DNA of 64,000 bases from Sipunculus nudus (Eukaryota > Annelida > Sipuncula > Golfingiida > Sipunculidae). The stretch covers positions 50,232,019-50,296,018 of the forward strand of contig CM049306.1 in NCBI GenBank assembly GCA_026874595.1. Reading direction: 5' to 3'. Under the pieces are notes generated by a model. That model did not search any database. It was not told the DNA's origin and saw only the letters and a list, made by a program, of their open reading frames with translations. This document shows positions 46,396-56,155 of the stretch, piece by piece (positions within the stretch are counted from its first letter, which is position 1; the number at the start of each line of letters is the position of its first letter). The translations under genes and the position numbers were made by a program.

Positions 46396-46830
46396 GTGTG
46401 CATAATGACCTGTTTCGTGTGTTTGTATGTTGGTCCCTTATGGTCCGTCTGTTTATATGTCGGCCACTGTCCCTCATCCCTGAGAGGCGCCCCCTTAATT
46501 GAGGAAGCCGGGACTTTTAGGGGTGCCCTTGCGGTTGCCCGCTACTGGCTGGCGGTCCCGATCGGCCGAGACTGGCCATGCATGGCGTTTGGTCCGTTTG
46601 TTAACTTGTCATATCTGCGGAGATCCTCACTGGATGAGGATAAGCTTACAGTCCCAAGGTATAAGTCTATTATATATACACACAGGACTTTGCAGAGTCG
46701 CCCCAGGACGCCACAAAAGAGTCAAGAAGTCGCCACGCACCAGGCCCCCGCCGACTTGGTGCATTTCAGCAGTGAAACCCCAACGTCTTCAAGTCGGCCA
46801 TGGCCATGTACAGGTAAGCCTCGGGGGTAA
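46396..46830 (+). CDS. Longest open frame in the window; possible exon, unidentified
   Basis: A 144-codon frame crosses a block markedly richer in GC than its surroundings, and a second plus frame (46499-46918) is open through the same DNA. An exon could lie at 46696-46813: ctttgcag precedes it and gtaagc follows. It would read SRPRTPQKSQEVATHQAP and onward in the first frame, a serine/proline/threonine-rich stretch. The frame has no good start codon context (it opens with GTG) and no recognisable domain. High GC lowers stop-codon frequency, so two overlapping open frames weaken the case for either. Confidence 0.25.
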   Translation: MCIMTCFVCLYVGPLWSVCLYVGHCPSSLRGAPLIEEAGTFRGALAVARYWLAVPIGRDWPCMAFGPFVNLSYLRRSSLDEDKLTVPRYKSIIYTHRTLQSRPRTPQKSQEVATHQAPADLVHFSSETPTSSSRPWPCTGKPRG

Positions 46831-47049
46831 TTTCGACAGTGTAGACCCTTCATGCACTGTTGGGGCACAGATAATACCTCGTTCTCCAAGGAAAGCACTG
46901 AACGCTTGTTGGCTGTGATTTTGCCTGGGCTTATTCCTGGCATGTACACGCTTTATCAGTGTGGTCACCTTTTTCATGCTATAGAGGGAAGACTCTGAGC
47001 GGACCAGTGACGGTAGTTTTTTTACCATATACCATTTACGTAACTATAT

Positions 47050-47640
47050 ATACAGAAAGAGACGGGACAGAATCTGTCATAGCATAATTAGCTCTATTAT
47101 GTAGCTACATTTTTAGAAAGATCGATAGATTGCTGCTCAATACACAAAAGTCATTGTCAACACTACAGCTGTCTAATTGAAATTAATTCAATTTTTATAA
47201 CAACATAATGTTTAAACTTAACAAAACACATCTTCAGCAAGTGGTTAAAAGAGATAATCTTCTATTTCATCGCCTTAGGAATCGATAAGTTTACGACTTT
47301 GTTCCTGAGATTACAGGTCTTTGTATTATCGATTCTTATCATGCACGAAGTTTTCTACTTGGATCGGACGTCGTACCGGCCTCGTTCATCAGAGTCTTTC
47401 TCTCCTGTTGTGCTGAATGTTGGTTACAGTGTCCATCGCTTGTTAACCTCAATAACTACGTCACTTCTTTTCTTTTAATGTATATGTAAGCTTATTGGTC
47501 TGAATGCTATACTCATGTTATAGGTGGTCCAGTAATGTGATGGAAACAAGTAAAGACACCTCAGTTTAAATTTCAGGTGAAATACAAAGAAACCTCAACG
47601 TCAGCGGAATAAGCAACCAATCTGTAGATGGATATAAACC
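47050..47640. other. No gene seen
   Basis: AT-rich to mixed sequence without recognisable coding or repeats. Confidence 0.45.
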
Positions 47641-47690
47641 GCGGCGGCAGGTATAGGCCTACTTCCGGTCATGCGCACGACTACAGAGCT
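47641..47690. promoter_or_regulatory. ETS plus NRF1-type promoter-like cluster
   Basis: gcggcggcaggtataggcct is followed by acttccggt (47661-47669), a perfect ETS/GABP site read as ACCGGAAGT on the other strand. Then comes catgcgcacg (47670-47679), an NRF1 half-site-like word. Adjacent ETS and NRF1 sites in a short GC-rich block are typical of TATA-less animal promoters. No first exon can be named. Confidence 0.35.
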
Positions 47691-48842
47691 AGTTCCTGTA
47701 GCATACAGCATGCTAGGATGTCAAAACGTCATACCGTGCGAGATATATTTGATTAAAGATCGGCGCATTTTTAAATATTGAACGCATAGTACCTCAACTG
47801 TATACGTGAATGTTGTCAGCATTTTAGATAAATCTGCATTGTACTGTTGCATACGTTAAGCTAATGTTCTGTTAAATTTTCAGGTTATAGGGTGTATTTG
47901 TATCGAGGCCAGTTCCGCATGTTTGTATAAAGTGCATGGAAACAACCATATTTCTTTCGTTAAGTAGAAATTTTATAATAGTGTAAATAGCCCCTTTTCT
48001 ACCTTGTACCTGACACCAAAGTACACCTAATCTTGCCTAGTTATCGCACTACCGAAAATCGTATATTTCGTTCAAAGAGTTCCACCCTTGCTCTACAGCG
48101 TATATGTATTGTCATGCTAAATTCCAATCATTTGGACGCATGGTATAACAACTATAACTTCTGTTATGAGTATAAAGACAAAGATAAAAAAGGCGACTTT
48201 TATATTTGTGTATTGACCTAGGACAATAGATAGTTTTAATTATATGAAGATAATATAGTAAACCTGTATCCATATGTTATGAATGAAGATTATTTGTACA
48301 CCTTTCAAGGAGTAGTAATAATTCTCTATGAATCACACAATGAGGAAAGGATTAAGTTTATCACCTTGTTTACAATGACTCCATTTTATTCACAGGTAAA
48401 CTAGGATCTATACTGCCTGCAGAATCAGCACCAGTTCCCCGTAACAAGAAGCGATGACGCAGGGGCAACGTCATTCACCCTTTCAATTTTAATATCTACC
48501 TGTTTTCATTTTCAGCTTGGCTAATTACTGTATTTCACAACCCTCTCGCTGGCAGTTTAACATGTCCTATGATGCAATTCTGATGTAATCTCTGATACTT
48601 TTTTACCTATGGTTCCATCTTCCCGGAATAATAACCCTTCACATTTTATAATGTTTTAATACTCCTTTTGATCGTGGGTTAGTATTTATTTTAACCCTTT
48701 TCTTTTGCCATTGGATGCATACTGGCACTACTGATATGAAGAAATCGTATCTCTTTGTTTCAGCGTTGCTTACTGTGTATTTGCATGCTAAGTCCTTCCA
48801 CAGTTTTTAGTTTTTTATCATTACCCACAAATCCTTATTCAC

Positions 48843-48882
48843 TCACGTGATATACAAATACCGTTTGTCGGCCGCCATCTTG
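48843..48882. promoter_or_regulatory. E-box and YY1-type promoter-like cluster
   Basis: tcacgtga (48843-48850) is a palindromic E-box. gccgccatcttg (48871-48882) is the reverse complement of the YY1 promoter element CAAGATGGCGGC. In animals that element usually lies just downstream of transcription starts in TATA-less promoters. It is followed by the complex block 48950-49210. Confidence 0.35.
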
Positions 48883-48949
48883 AACATTTTCTCTTATAAA
48901 CTAAGCGATGTAGAATGAAAATACAGTGTTGTAGGGGTTTGTTTGCGCC

Positions 48950-49215
48950 TGGATAACCCCTGATAACGTTATGCCAACCCTGTTAGTTAGAATGAGAGCC
49001 CGATAGACAATCTAAGCAGTTCGGCACTAACGGGCACCATTAGCCCACAGCCGCGGATTATTAAATCAATAAGACAATACATTGACCCTCCGTCTGTCCG
49101 GGCAACCCGCGTCGAGAGCCGTTAACTATGCTGGGATGTCTTGGAGGTCACGGGAGCCAGAAACAGCTGCTCACAAACATTATTAACTTACAAAAGAATA
49201 AATCATCATTTGTAT
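48950..49215. other. Complex unique block, possible regulatory or UTR sequence
   Basis: Balanced composition and high complexity in an AT-rich region. Words include ctgataacgttat, attattaaatcaataag, facing Sox-like sites in gacaatacattgacc, and a cagctg E-box. No open frame of note. It could be a 5' UTR belonging to the promoter-like cluster at 48843, or an enhancer. Confidence 0.3.
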
Positions 49216-49517
49216 AAAGTAATAAGACCTTTCGCTTTGCCGTTTTGTCACCCACGCCCTTGAAATATTGGTTTATCAAGACGTGGCGAGTGCTTTAAAA
49301 CATCTTTGAAACGGACAAAGGGATTCAGGGGTCACCAAGTGCATAGCTAGTGATTTTTCAGGCTCAGAAAAAAAGGGCAAGAAAATCTCAGCATACATGA
49401 CGACCTACGTGCCTGTTTCTACGGAGATATAACACGGTAGTCCTCTTCCCTACCAATTTTGATCTAACAAAATCAATGCTTATTACTTAATATCAATAGA
49501 ACTTCAGGGCAGGTGGC

Positions 49518-49870
49518 TTATAGTCCCGGGGTTATCTGTGTCCCAGTCAACGAGGCGGTCGTAGTTGTCCTATACGTGACTTCTGCGAAGGGCTGATAAT
49601 GGAACAAATGGTAAAGAGAGAAATCACCATGATATAGTCCATTGCTACTGGACCTCCGCGTCCAGCAGTCAAGAGTAAACGCTCGATTGTGACCAATTGG
49701 CAGTTTCCCTAGGAATACTATTAAATTGTAAGTAGCAGTAACGATTTTGCCCCACGGTCTGGAACAGAGGTATTGGTCGGGAACGTTACAGCACATGCAC
49801 ATATTGTAAGTACCGGCGTTCCCAAAGGACCCATCATGTTGTGGTTCACAGTAGCGACCTCATTTTGTGA
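49518..49870 (-). CDS. Coding-like minus-strand frame, unidentified
   Basis: The minus frame is open from 49853 to a stop at 49518 and includes RYCEPQHDGSFGNAGTY then NMCMCCNVPDQYLCSRPWG. This is a cysteine-containing stretch that resembles secreted or extracellular protein sequence. An acceptor-like tttgattttacag lies just upstream (to 49871), but the sequence right after it has a TGA in this frame. There is no recognised family and no donor, since the frame ends in a stop. It could be a terminal exon or chance. Confidence 0.22.
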
Positions 49871-50220
49871 CTGTAAAATCAAATGATTCGCTATGACAAG
49901 CCAGGTATATTAGTCCAAGTGTTTGGATAGCGAGTTAATAGTTGCATGCTTTGGCTATGTTGTGCGGAAATTAGAAGCATGTGGAGCCCTATACAAATTG
50001 GCAGCAAGTACAAAATTCCACTAATGAGTTAGTAAAATTGAGTTAAACCAAGTCCGGGCCGGAGAAGGATTGGTCTCCAGGGTCAACACGGACCACGCAG
50101 CCCAGCTGGGGGAAAGTGCGTCACTGGACCTAGGCTGTTCAGTTCAGCTGGCTGCATAGTGTGGTTGAAGCCAAAGAAAGCACTTCACAAATTATAAGCT
50201 GATGAAGCTTAAAGGCTGCA

Positions 50221-50452
50221 TCATGGCCGAGTGCCAGGTGCTGTGCCATAGATGACTGCTATCAAATGCAGCCAGCACGGTCTGCATTCGTAGACAGTTC
50301 CCAACTGTGGTGTGACCGCATCCGATTCAGGTGGTGGATTATTCGCAGGTGGAGGAATGGACAGTGGTGGACTTCTGAAGGGGTAACACGTGTTCGAGGA
50401 AAGTGATGTCATGAACGGTGCCATTGGATTCAGTCCATACTTGTGGCGGTGC
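50221..50452 (-). CDS. Candidate terminal exon, proline-rich, unidentified
   Basis: On the minus strand a pyrimidine-rich ctattttttacgtcgtttcag ends at 50453. It is followed in frame by HRHKYGLNPMAPFMTSLSS and then SPPLSIPPPANNPPPESD, ending at a stop at 50221. This looks like the low-complexity tail of a regulatory protein. An overlapping frame (50560-50339) is also open. No polyadenylation signal is obvious nearby and no family is recognised. Confidence 0.25.
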
Positions 50453-50794
50453 TGAAACGACGTAAAAAATAGATTCACACTTGAACCTGCCTGCACATTT
50501 AATGGTATAACCATATACCGTAGTATTTAGTATCGTTTTCGATTTGTGAATGACGTTCAAGGGTTGAAGGTTCAGTAATCTTTGTCAATATTACACAAAT
50601 CCTCGGTAATTTATCACAGTAACAAACTTTAATAATACTTTTTTCCATGGCGGATAGGTTGAAATATATGTACGCGATATGGCGTCAATTCTAACCAACT
50701 TTAATCTTGGATGTCAGGTGTGTTAACAAATCGTTACAGCACTGAACTGAATTTTACCCGTCGCACGCACCAAAGAAGTAGTGTCAATGTAAAT

Positions 50795-50865
50795 AGGTAC
50801 AGCAGATATCGAACCCTGTTTGCTTGGAGCAGCCTATAATCATTGGCGCTTCAACACAACCGTAG
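50795..50865 (-). other. Possible tRNA-like sequence
   Basis: On the minus strand cagggttcgatatc resembles a B box, with a weak A-box candidate (gttgaagcgccaatg) about 40 bases before it. Degenerate; low confidence. Confidence 0.2.
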
Positions 50866-50879
50866 AAAATCCGTCATTT

Positions 50880-52030
50880 TAAGACAGATCGACCGGTACG
50901 TTTCTTAAGGTAATCGGCCCAGAGTTATGATTGCAAATATGATTATTCTCGCTTTACTTATGAGATTGGCGCAGCACACGGGTTATAATGCGTGTATTGC
51001 GTATCACGAAATTCCCTCGTGCACCATCTAGAGTTCTTATTAACATTAGCCCCTACTTTCTTGGGGACAACACGTGGTAAAGTGTGAGTAGATAGTGGTC
51101 TTAAGGGTAGAAAACCAAGGCCGAGTCGTAAAGAATTTATAGCATGGCGCCAGGAAGTACCGGAACGTTCCAGTACCGTAAATACGCGTCATAAACACGC
51201 TGAGAGGTGGTCGTCGGTGAAGATACTTCATAAAACACATCGTCGAGATTTCATATAAAGCAGCGGCTGATAGTTTATTACTTGTGCCTCTTTTAATTTA
51301 CAAATGGGGATTAGCGGGTTCCAATTCCACAACCATAAAGATAGGGGAATATCTGGGATTGTACGTAAGTAAGAGGAATTACAATCAGAGCGCAGCGGGT
51401 GTGTACAAAATTTATGCCGCGGATCTGACTAAAGGTAAGGGTGCTCTAAAAATACTTACTTGGGTCCAAGGAGGACCAATGGAAATGATCGATTGATGTT
51501 TAATTAGAATGCTTACCGAGTCCATGTGACATTACGTTAATCATTAAATTTCAGGGCAGCTTTAATATCGTAGCATCTGTTTGACTAGAGAAACGCTCGA
51601 ATAAGCTCAAGAGACAAACTTTACAGATGGCGCGGTGCCAACTCGGTTCATGTAAATGTCGCGCTGGCAGTTTCAATGTTGACGTGATAACGTATGACAG
51701 CGCAGCAATTATATGATGTGACGGTTGGCGTAGTAGCTCGTGCGACTCTAAAAAAAGGGAGATAATTTGTATTTTATTCGGAAACAATTCTTGCGGAATA
51801 TTGAGAAGCGACGGTGCAGGGCGCTATCACAGCTAGGGTCACTTTCGAATGAGTGCATTGGCATCGATTCATGAGCTGAATTGGTCGTTTGTACGATGAT
51901 CACCGTACAATTTGTGCAACCAACATCGTAATGTGACCAATGTTGTTGCAGTACTGATACAAGGATGTCCTGCCCTGCTGGCCTGCGATGAGGGATGACT
52001 GTAGTCAGAGATTGTGATTGTGTATGTGGT
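50880..52030. other. No gene seen
   Basis: Mixed composition. The frames at 51046 (minus), 51284 (plus), 51551 (minus) and 51869 (minus) show no recognisable domain and lack clear splice sites. Confidence 0.4.
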
Positions 52031-52187
52031 CGTGATGCATGACCAGCTTTGGCCTATGCTGCAGTGTACTGGTGTTCGCAAATCGTGAATATATGCGGCG
52101 TCTCTCGTCTGTCTACTGTGCCGGCATCCCGGGAGAGGATTCTACAGTAGAACCCGGTAGCCGCAATAAGGCTGGCGAGCAGTCACC

Positions 52188-52402
52188 ATGGTGGTGGCAG
52201 TTCGTTTTCTCAGGCAAGGGGGTGAGGGCAGGGGGTCCCCCTTCGATTGGGGCAGGCCTCTGGGTAGCTACAGCCCCTCCCGATTCCCGATGAGACCCCC
52301 CTCAAAGTTCAAGACCAAGCAAAAACCGGAACCCAGCACCGAGACACAGGCCCAACAGGAACAACAGGAAACAGACCCCGAGACTAAATCTTTCATCTGT
52401 CG
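52188..52402 (+). CDS. Candidate exon, glutamine/proline-rich, unidentified
   Basis: ATG at 52188 lies in good context (gtcaccatgg) and opens 72 codons. The later part reads RPPSKFKTKQKPEPSTETQA then QQEQQETDPETKSFICR, a composition typical of intrinsically disordered regulatory proteins. An acceptor-like gttcgttttctcag ends at 52213 and a donor-like CG|gtaatg follows 52402, giving a 189 nt exon bounded by phase 2 introns. GC content is high against the AT-rich DNA just after 52420. Whether the start is the ATG or the acceptor cannot be decided here. Confidence 0.35.
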
Positions 52403-52429
52403 GTAATGTCATTTCACAAGTTTTTATAA

Positions 52430-52490
52430 TAATAATTATAATAATAATAATAATAATAATTATATATATATATATATATATATATACTTT
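52430..52490. repeat. (AAT)n and (TA)n microsatellite
   Basis: aataataataat followed by a TA run, directly after the candidate exon. Confidence 0.93.
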
Positions 52491-52759
52491 TTATTACTTT
52501 TTATCTATTTATATCCGTTGGTTAGTGGTTAGTGGTTTAGTGGAGTTGAACGTTCTACTTGCTTTCTCCCCCTTGTCCAGATTTGCTGAAAGAAACAACC
52601 AGTCGATAAAGGGGGGCGCTGGCCCCGTCCATTTCAGAGACTGTCAGCCTGATGACATCTGGCTTTCTGGCAGTTTTCTTTTTATTCTCGTCACGCCAAT
52701 TCTGCCCAAATAACCTCTCTAGTACAGAGTCTTAGTACCCATGAAGCAGACTAGATAAT

Positions 52760-53110
52760 TCATAATCCCCGCCGAGGGCTGCAGCCGTTGCAGTGTGGGG
52801 GTAACAAATGTTAGCCGGAGACAGCTGACGAGCGGCCAAGTGAACGTGTTGGATCAATTGAGCCGGAACGCCAACTCGGTTGGCGCGGGCCGCCCGTCTT
52901 CTTTATTATGTGTGTCAGGGCCCCGCTCTCCGCCACCGCAAAGAACCAGTTGTAGCGTTTCATTAAAGACAGGAGACGGCGCTCAGGCCAAGATGGAGGC
53001 ACAGTGATGGCGGGTAAATGACGCCCTTCTAGCGGCCGGCAGGTAGGGAGGAGAGAAGGTCAGCCGGGCGCGCCATGATAACCAGGTATCCACCCCTACT
53101 GCTTGTATTC
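52760..53110. promoter_or_regulatory. GC- and CpG-rich block, possible promoter or 5' UTR
   Basis: This is among the most CpG-rich non-satellite sequence in the window (gccgagggctgcagccgttg, gcgcgggccgcccg, tagcggccggcagg, gccgggcgcgcc). It contains ccaagatggaggc at 52988, close to the YY1 element, and ggcgcgcc. Overlapping frames on both strands reflect low stop frequency. An ATG in ideal context follows at 53329, so this may be a plus-strand promoter and first-exon region. Confidence 0.35.
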
Positions 53111-53328
53111 CCGACTCCTTTTCCCGCACCCGCTCCCGTCCCCTCACGTGTGTGTGTCGTTGGTAGTGCTTAACATGTTGCATTGTATGTGTAGTTTATA
53201 ACGGTTTGGTTAGCTTTGACTAGACTTGCTTGACTGTGTTTTGTGTTAGGAATCGATATGGCATGGTCGCACCATGCTGTGCTCGGCGCGGCGGCCGTTT
53301 TCGGTGACGTTAAGGGAGTCCTGCCGCC

Positions 53329-53412
53329 ATGGCTAGCCAAAGACCGGCTAGCCAGCTCACAGGGACTGTGCACCCCCCCCCCCCCCCTGCCAAATTGTCT
53401 GTTATGCCGTAA
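53329..53412 (+). CDS. Candidate first coding exon at a perfect Kozak ATG
   Basis: gccgccatgg puts an ATG at 53329 in ideal context. The frame reads MASQRPASQLTGTVHPPPPP and a few more codons before TAA at 53410. A donor-like cc|gtaatt after 53408 would leave phase 2, the phase in which the exon at 54784 also stays open. The frame crosses a poly-C run (53373-53387), so one miscounted C would change it. A different frame with GIDMAWSHHAVLG is also open here. Tentative. Confidence 0.25.
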   Translation: MASQRPASQLTGTVHPPPPPAKLSVMP

Positions 53413-53419
53413 TTGGAGT

Positions 53420-54495
53420 ATTGATCCATAGTTTATGTACTGGACTTTTCATATTTTCGTATTGATATGGGGGTAAAATCTATGAAATAGGGAAATCGCC
53501 AAGTGTTAGCGTTTCATCGATGGGTAAGTATGGGAATTCCGCCAATACTTCCACGTGAACTTTGAGGGTTAAGTTTCACGGCTTAATTGAATCCACACAG
53601 GGAAGGTAGTTGTTTTGCAGTAACCAAACGCAGAGAATGCTGGCGGGTTCAACCGCACAAGTCTTTAGAGATGTCCTAATCACATAAACTAATGCTGTAT
53701 CAACAGTTTGGTTTTGTGATAAAGCCATATGGGATAGAAAGCCATTTCCTTGGGCACAGCGTCTACACTGCAAATTACTTGTGTCCTAGGTGGAAATGTG
53801 ATGAACGAGTTGGTATTGATCGGAACATTTCGGCACCCAGAGAGCGTCCATAAATACCGGTCTTACTGAACCCAGACCACAAAGCCAGGCGCTGTTCAAT
53901 ATTGTATCCTCATAGTCGGCCTAGAATGTGCGACGACTCAAAATTGTCATCCTGTCTTTAACATACATATTTATTACTTTAAAAAATCCAACCAATATCA
54001 GATTATGTTATAACCAAGTACAAAACTGCAGCTATATTTAAACTAAACGGGAGAAGTATTTAAGTGTATTGAGAGCAAACGTGCGATGTTTTCTGGACTT
54101 TCGCTGGTCCCTCGACCCGGTTATACAGAGCCCCGAGGAACAGTCTTGCACCATTACCGAGAGGAATCTTTATCTAAGTCGAGTCCGACACCCCCCGTTT
54201 CTCAGTAATGACTTGAATGTTGGCAGTCTGGGGCTGAAGATCCCTCGGACTCTTCAAACCAAATCCTAATACATTATATCTACCAACAGTATACGTCACA
54301 GCAGGCTGGGTCAAACAGACTGGTCAAATTTAAAATTAAAAATACATCTCCTGCCAATGTTAATATGAAACAGGATCATAAGACTGAATTAGAGAACAGC
54401 ATATGTAAATCATATCAAATGTCATTTTAAATCCGGATAACGGCTCTGATGTCAATTTATCTTTCTTTAACTGTCATAGACACTTAATAATTATC
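53420..54495. other. No gene seen
   Basis: Mixed to AT-rich. The minus frame 53773-53576 and the plus frame 54069-54269 carry no recognised motif. Confidence 0.4.
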
Positions 54496-54499
54496 TGAG

Positions 54500-54564
<65 letters not shown>

Positions 54565-54607
54565 TAAGATGATTTAGTTGTTTGAAGATCATCTTAATCA
54601 TCTTCAA
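54500..54607. repeat. (TA)n tract and adjacent hairpin
   Basis: A TA run of about 58 bp (54503-54560) is followed by the inverted repeat ttgaagat (54582-54589) and atcttcaa (54600-54607) with a 10 base loop. Confidence 0.9.
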
Positions 54608-54783
54608 ATATATATATATGTGTGTGTATAAATGAAGATGAATTAATTGTTAAAAAAATGATACTCATGAATTATACTAAGGGAAATGTTTAAATGTTGA
54701 ACATTTAAAAACTGTTTGTTCTTACATATAACCAATGTACATATATTGACCGGGCATGGGAAATCAGCGTGATTTTCTTTCAG

Positions 54784-54885
54784 GCATTTGCCGCCTTGGT
54801 TGTTGCCGGGGTACGGGGCGGAGGGCACATATTGGACGGCATCCGCGTCCCCCGAAGCACAGATACAACGCTGGAACTGGAGAAC
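54784..54885 (+). CDS. Best candidate internal exon, 102 nt, unidentified
   Basis: A strong acceptor (gtgattttctttcag, ending at 54783) and a consensus donor (AAC|gtaagt) bound a GC-rich 102 nt segment in AT-rich surroundings. The length is a multiple of three and all three frames are open. These are AFAALVVAGVRGGGHIL..., HLPPWLLPGYGAEGTYW... and ICRLGCCRGTGRRAHIG.... The second frame would join in phase with phase 2 donors at 52402 or 53408. I do not recognise the peptide. Splice signals and composition together make an exon likely, though the frame is undecided. Confidence 0.45.
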
Positions 54886-54999
54886 GTAAGTGTAATAACT
54901 GGTGTTTATATTACACGCGCTCTCTTCTTTAGTCTTGCCATGCAGATCTCTTTGTCTTTCACTGCAATCTTTCAACAAATATTGCATATTATATCATTT

Positions 55000-56070
55000 T
55001 TATTCCTTGCTCACATCGGTGCATATAATTTGTACATTTCCTAGTCTTTAATTCCTTCTCATTCATATGAATGTTCCATAAAGCCCACCAGGTAAGTGAT
55101 CGTGTGTTTGTGTGTGTCAGAGAGCGAGGAAACCACAGACAGAGAAATCTTTGCAAGACACGGGTTGTCATGAAAATAAGGGCATTTTATAAAAAGAATG
55201 GAAAAGGTAAGAGAAATAAAATGGGCATGAAACGCACATGACACATTAACATTTATTTCTTAATATAAAGGATTACGATCAGGTTAATTAGAAAAAAATG
55301 TTATATGTGAAACAACGTAGATAATTCCCAAGTTGAGAACATTCTGTTGTGTATATAACTTGACTTACTTAATTGGTATTCCTTAAATAGCGTTAATCAT
55401 ACAACCAGGTGAACATTAAATATACATTGATCATATCTTAGAATGTGATTTGAATTTAATTACTATGTGTTTGCGATAAAAAATGGTCGAAAAGGGCAAA
55501 ATATTATGGACTGAAAGGTCTGTGTAGTTTGATTACTAAGGAGTAACATGATTAAGTCAAACTGTATTCTCTAGCGTTGCAGAATGTATTGTCATCAGTA
55601 TTAGGTACTTATAATGAAATAATAATGAAAATATCATTTGGTCTCAGCCATATGGTATGAAAACGTCACGCCCACTCTGATTTGGACACCTGGTGTCCTG
55701 AAATAAATGAATAAAATTTTATGATTCCAATATTGATTCTTTACGTTGCTTTTAGCAAGCTTTTAGCGATCTACAGAATACCTATTGTGGTGATTTCAAA
55801 ACGACTGATCTAATTTATCGGGATGTTTGGATTCTATTATTACCTCATTTAAAGCACACACAGTTGCTCCACCTAAAATAAGAAATTTACAGATTGAGGA
55901 CAGCAGAGTTCGTTTCGTATAATCTTGGGTCACATGATGTAAACAATTCACATGAGCTGGTTACGTGGTTTTATTTTATGATCTAAAGATCAATAATATC
56001 ATTTTGCCAGATGTCTTATGTAGCCACTTTATTGTATCATATTTTTCTTTTTTTCCTATCCCAAAAGATA

Positions 56071-56155
<85 letters not shown>

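Noticed and set aside
54903-55044. Extension of the 54784 exon into a hydrophobic tail (FFSLAMQISLSF...)
   Set aside because: The frame passes straight through a consensus gtaagt donor into AT-rich sequence, so the extension is most simply intron read-through.
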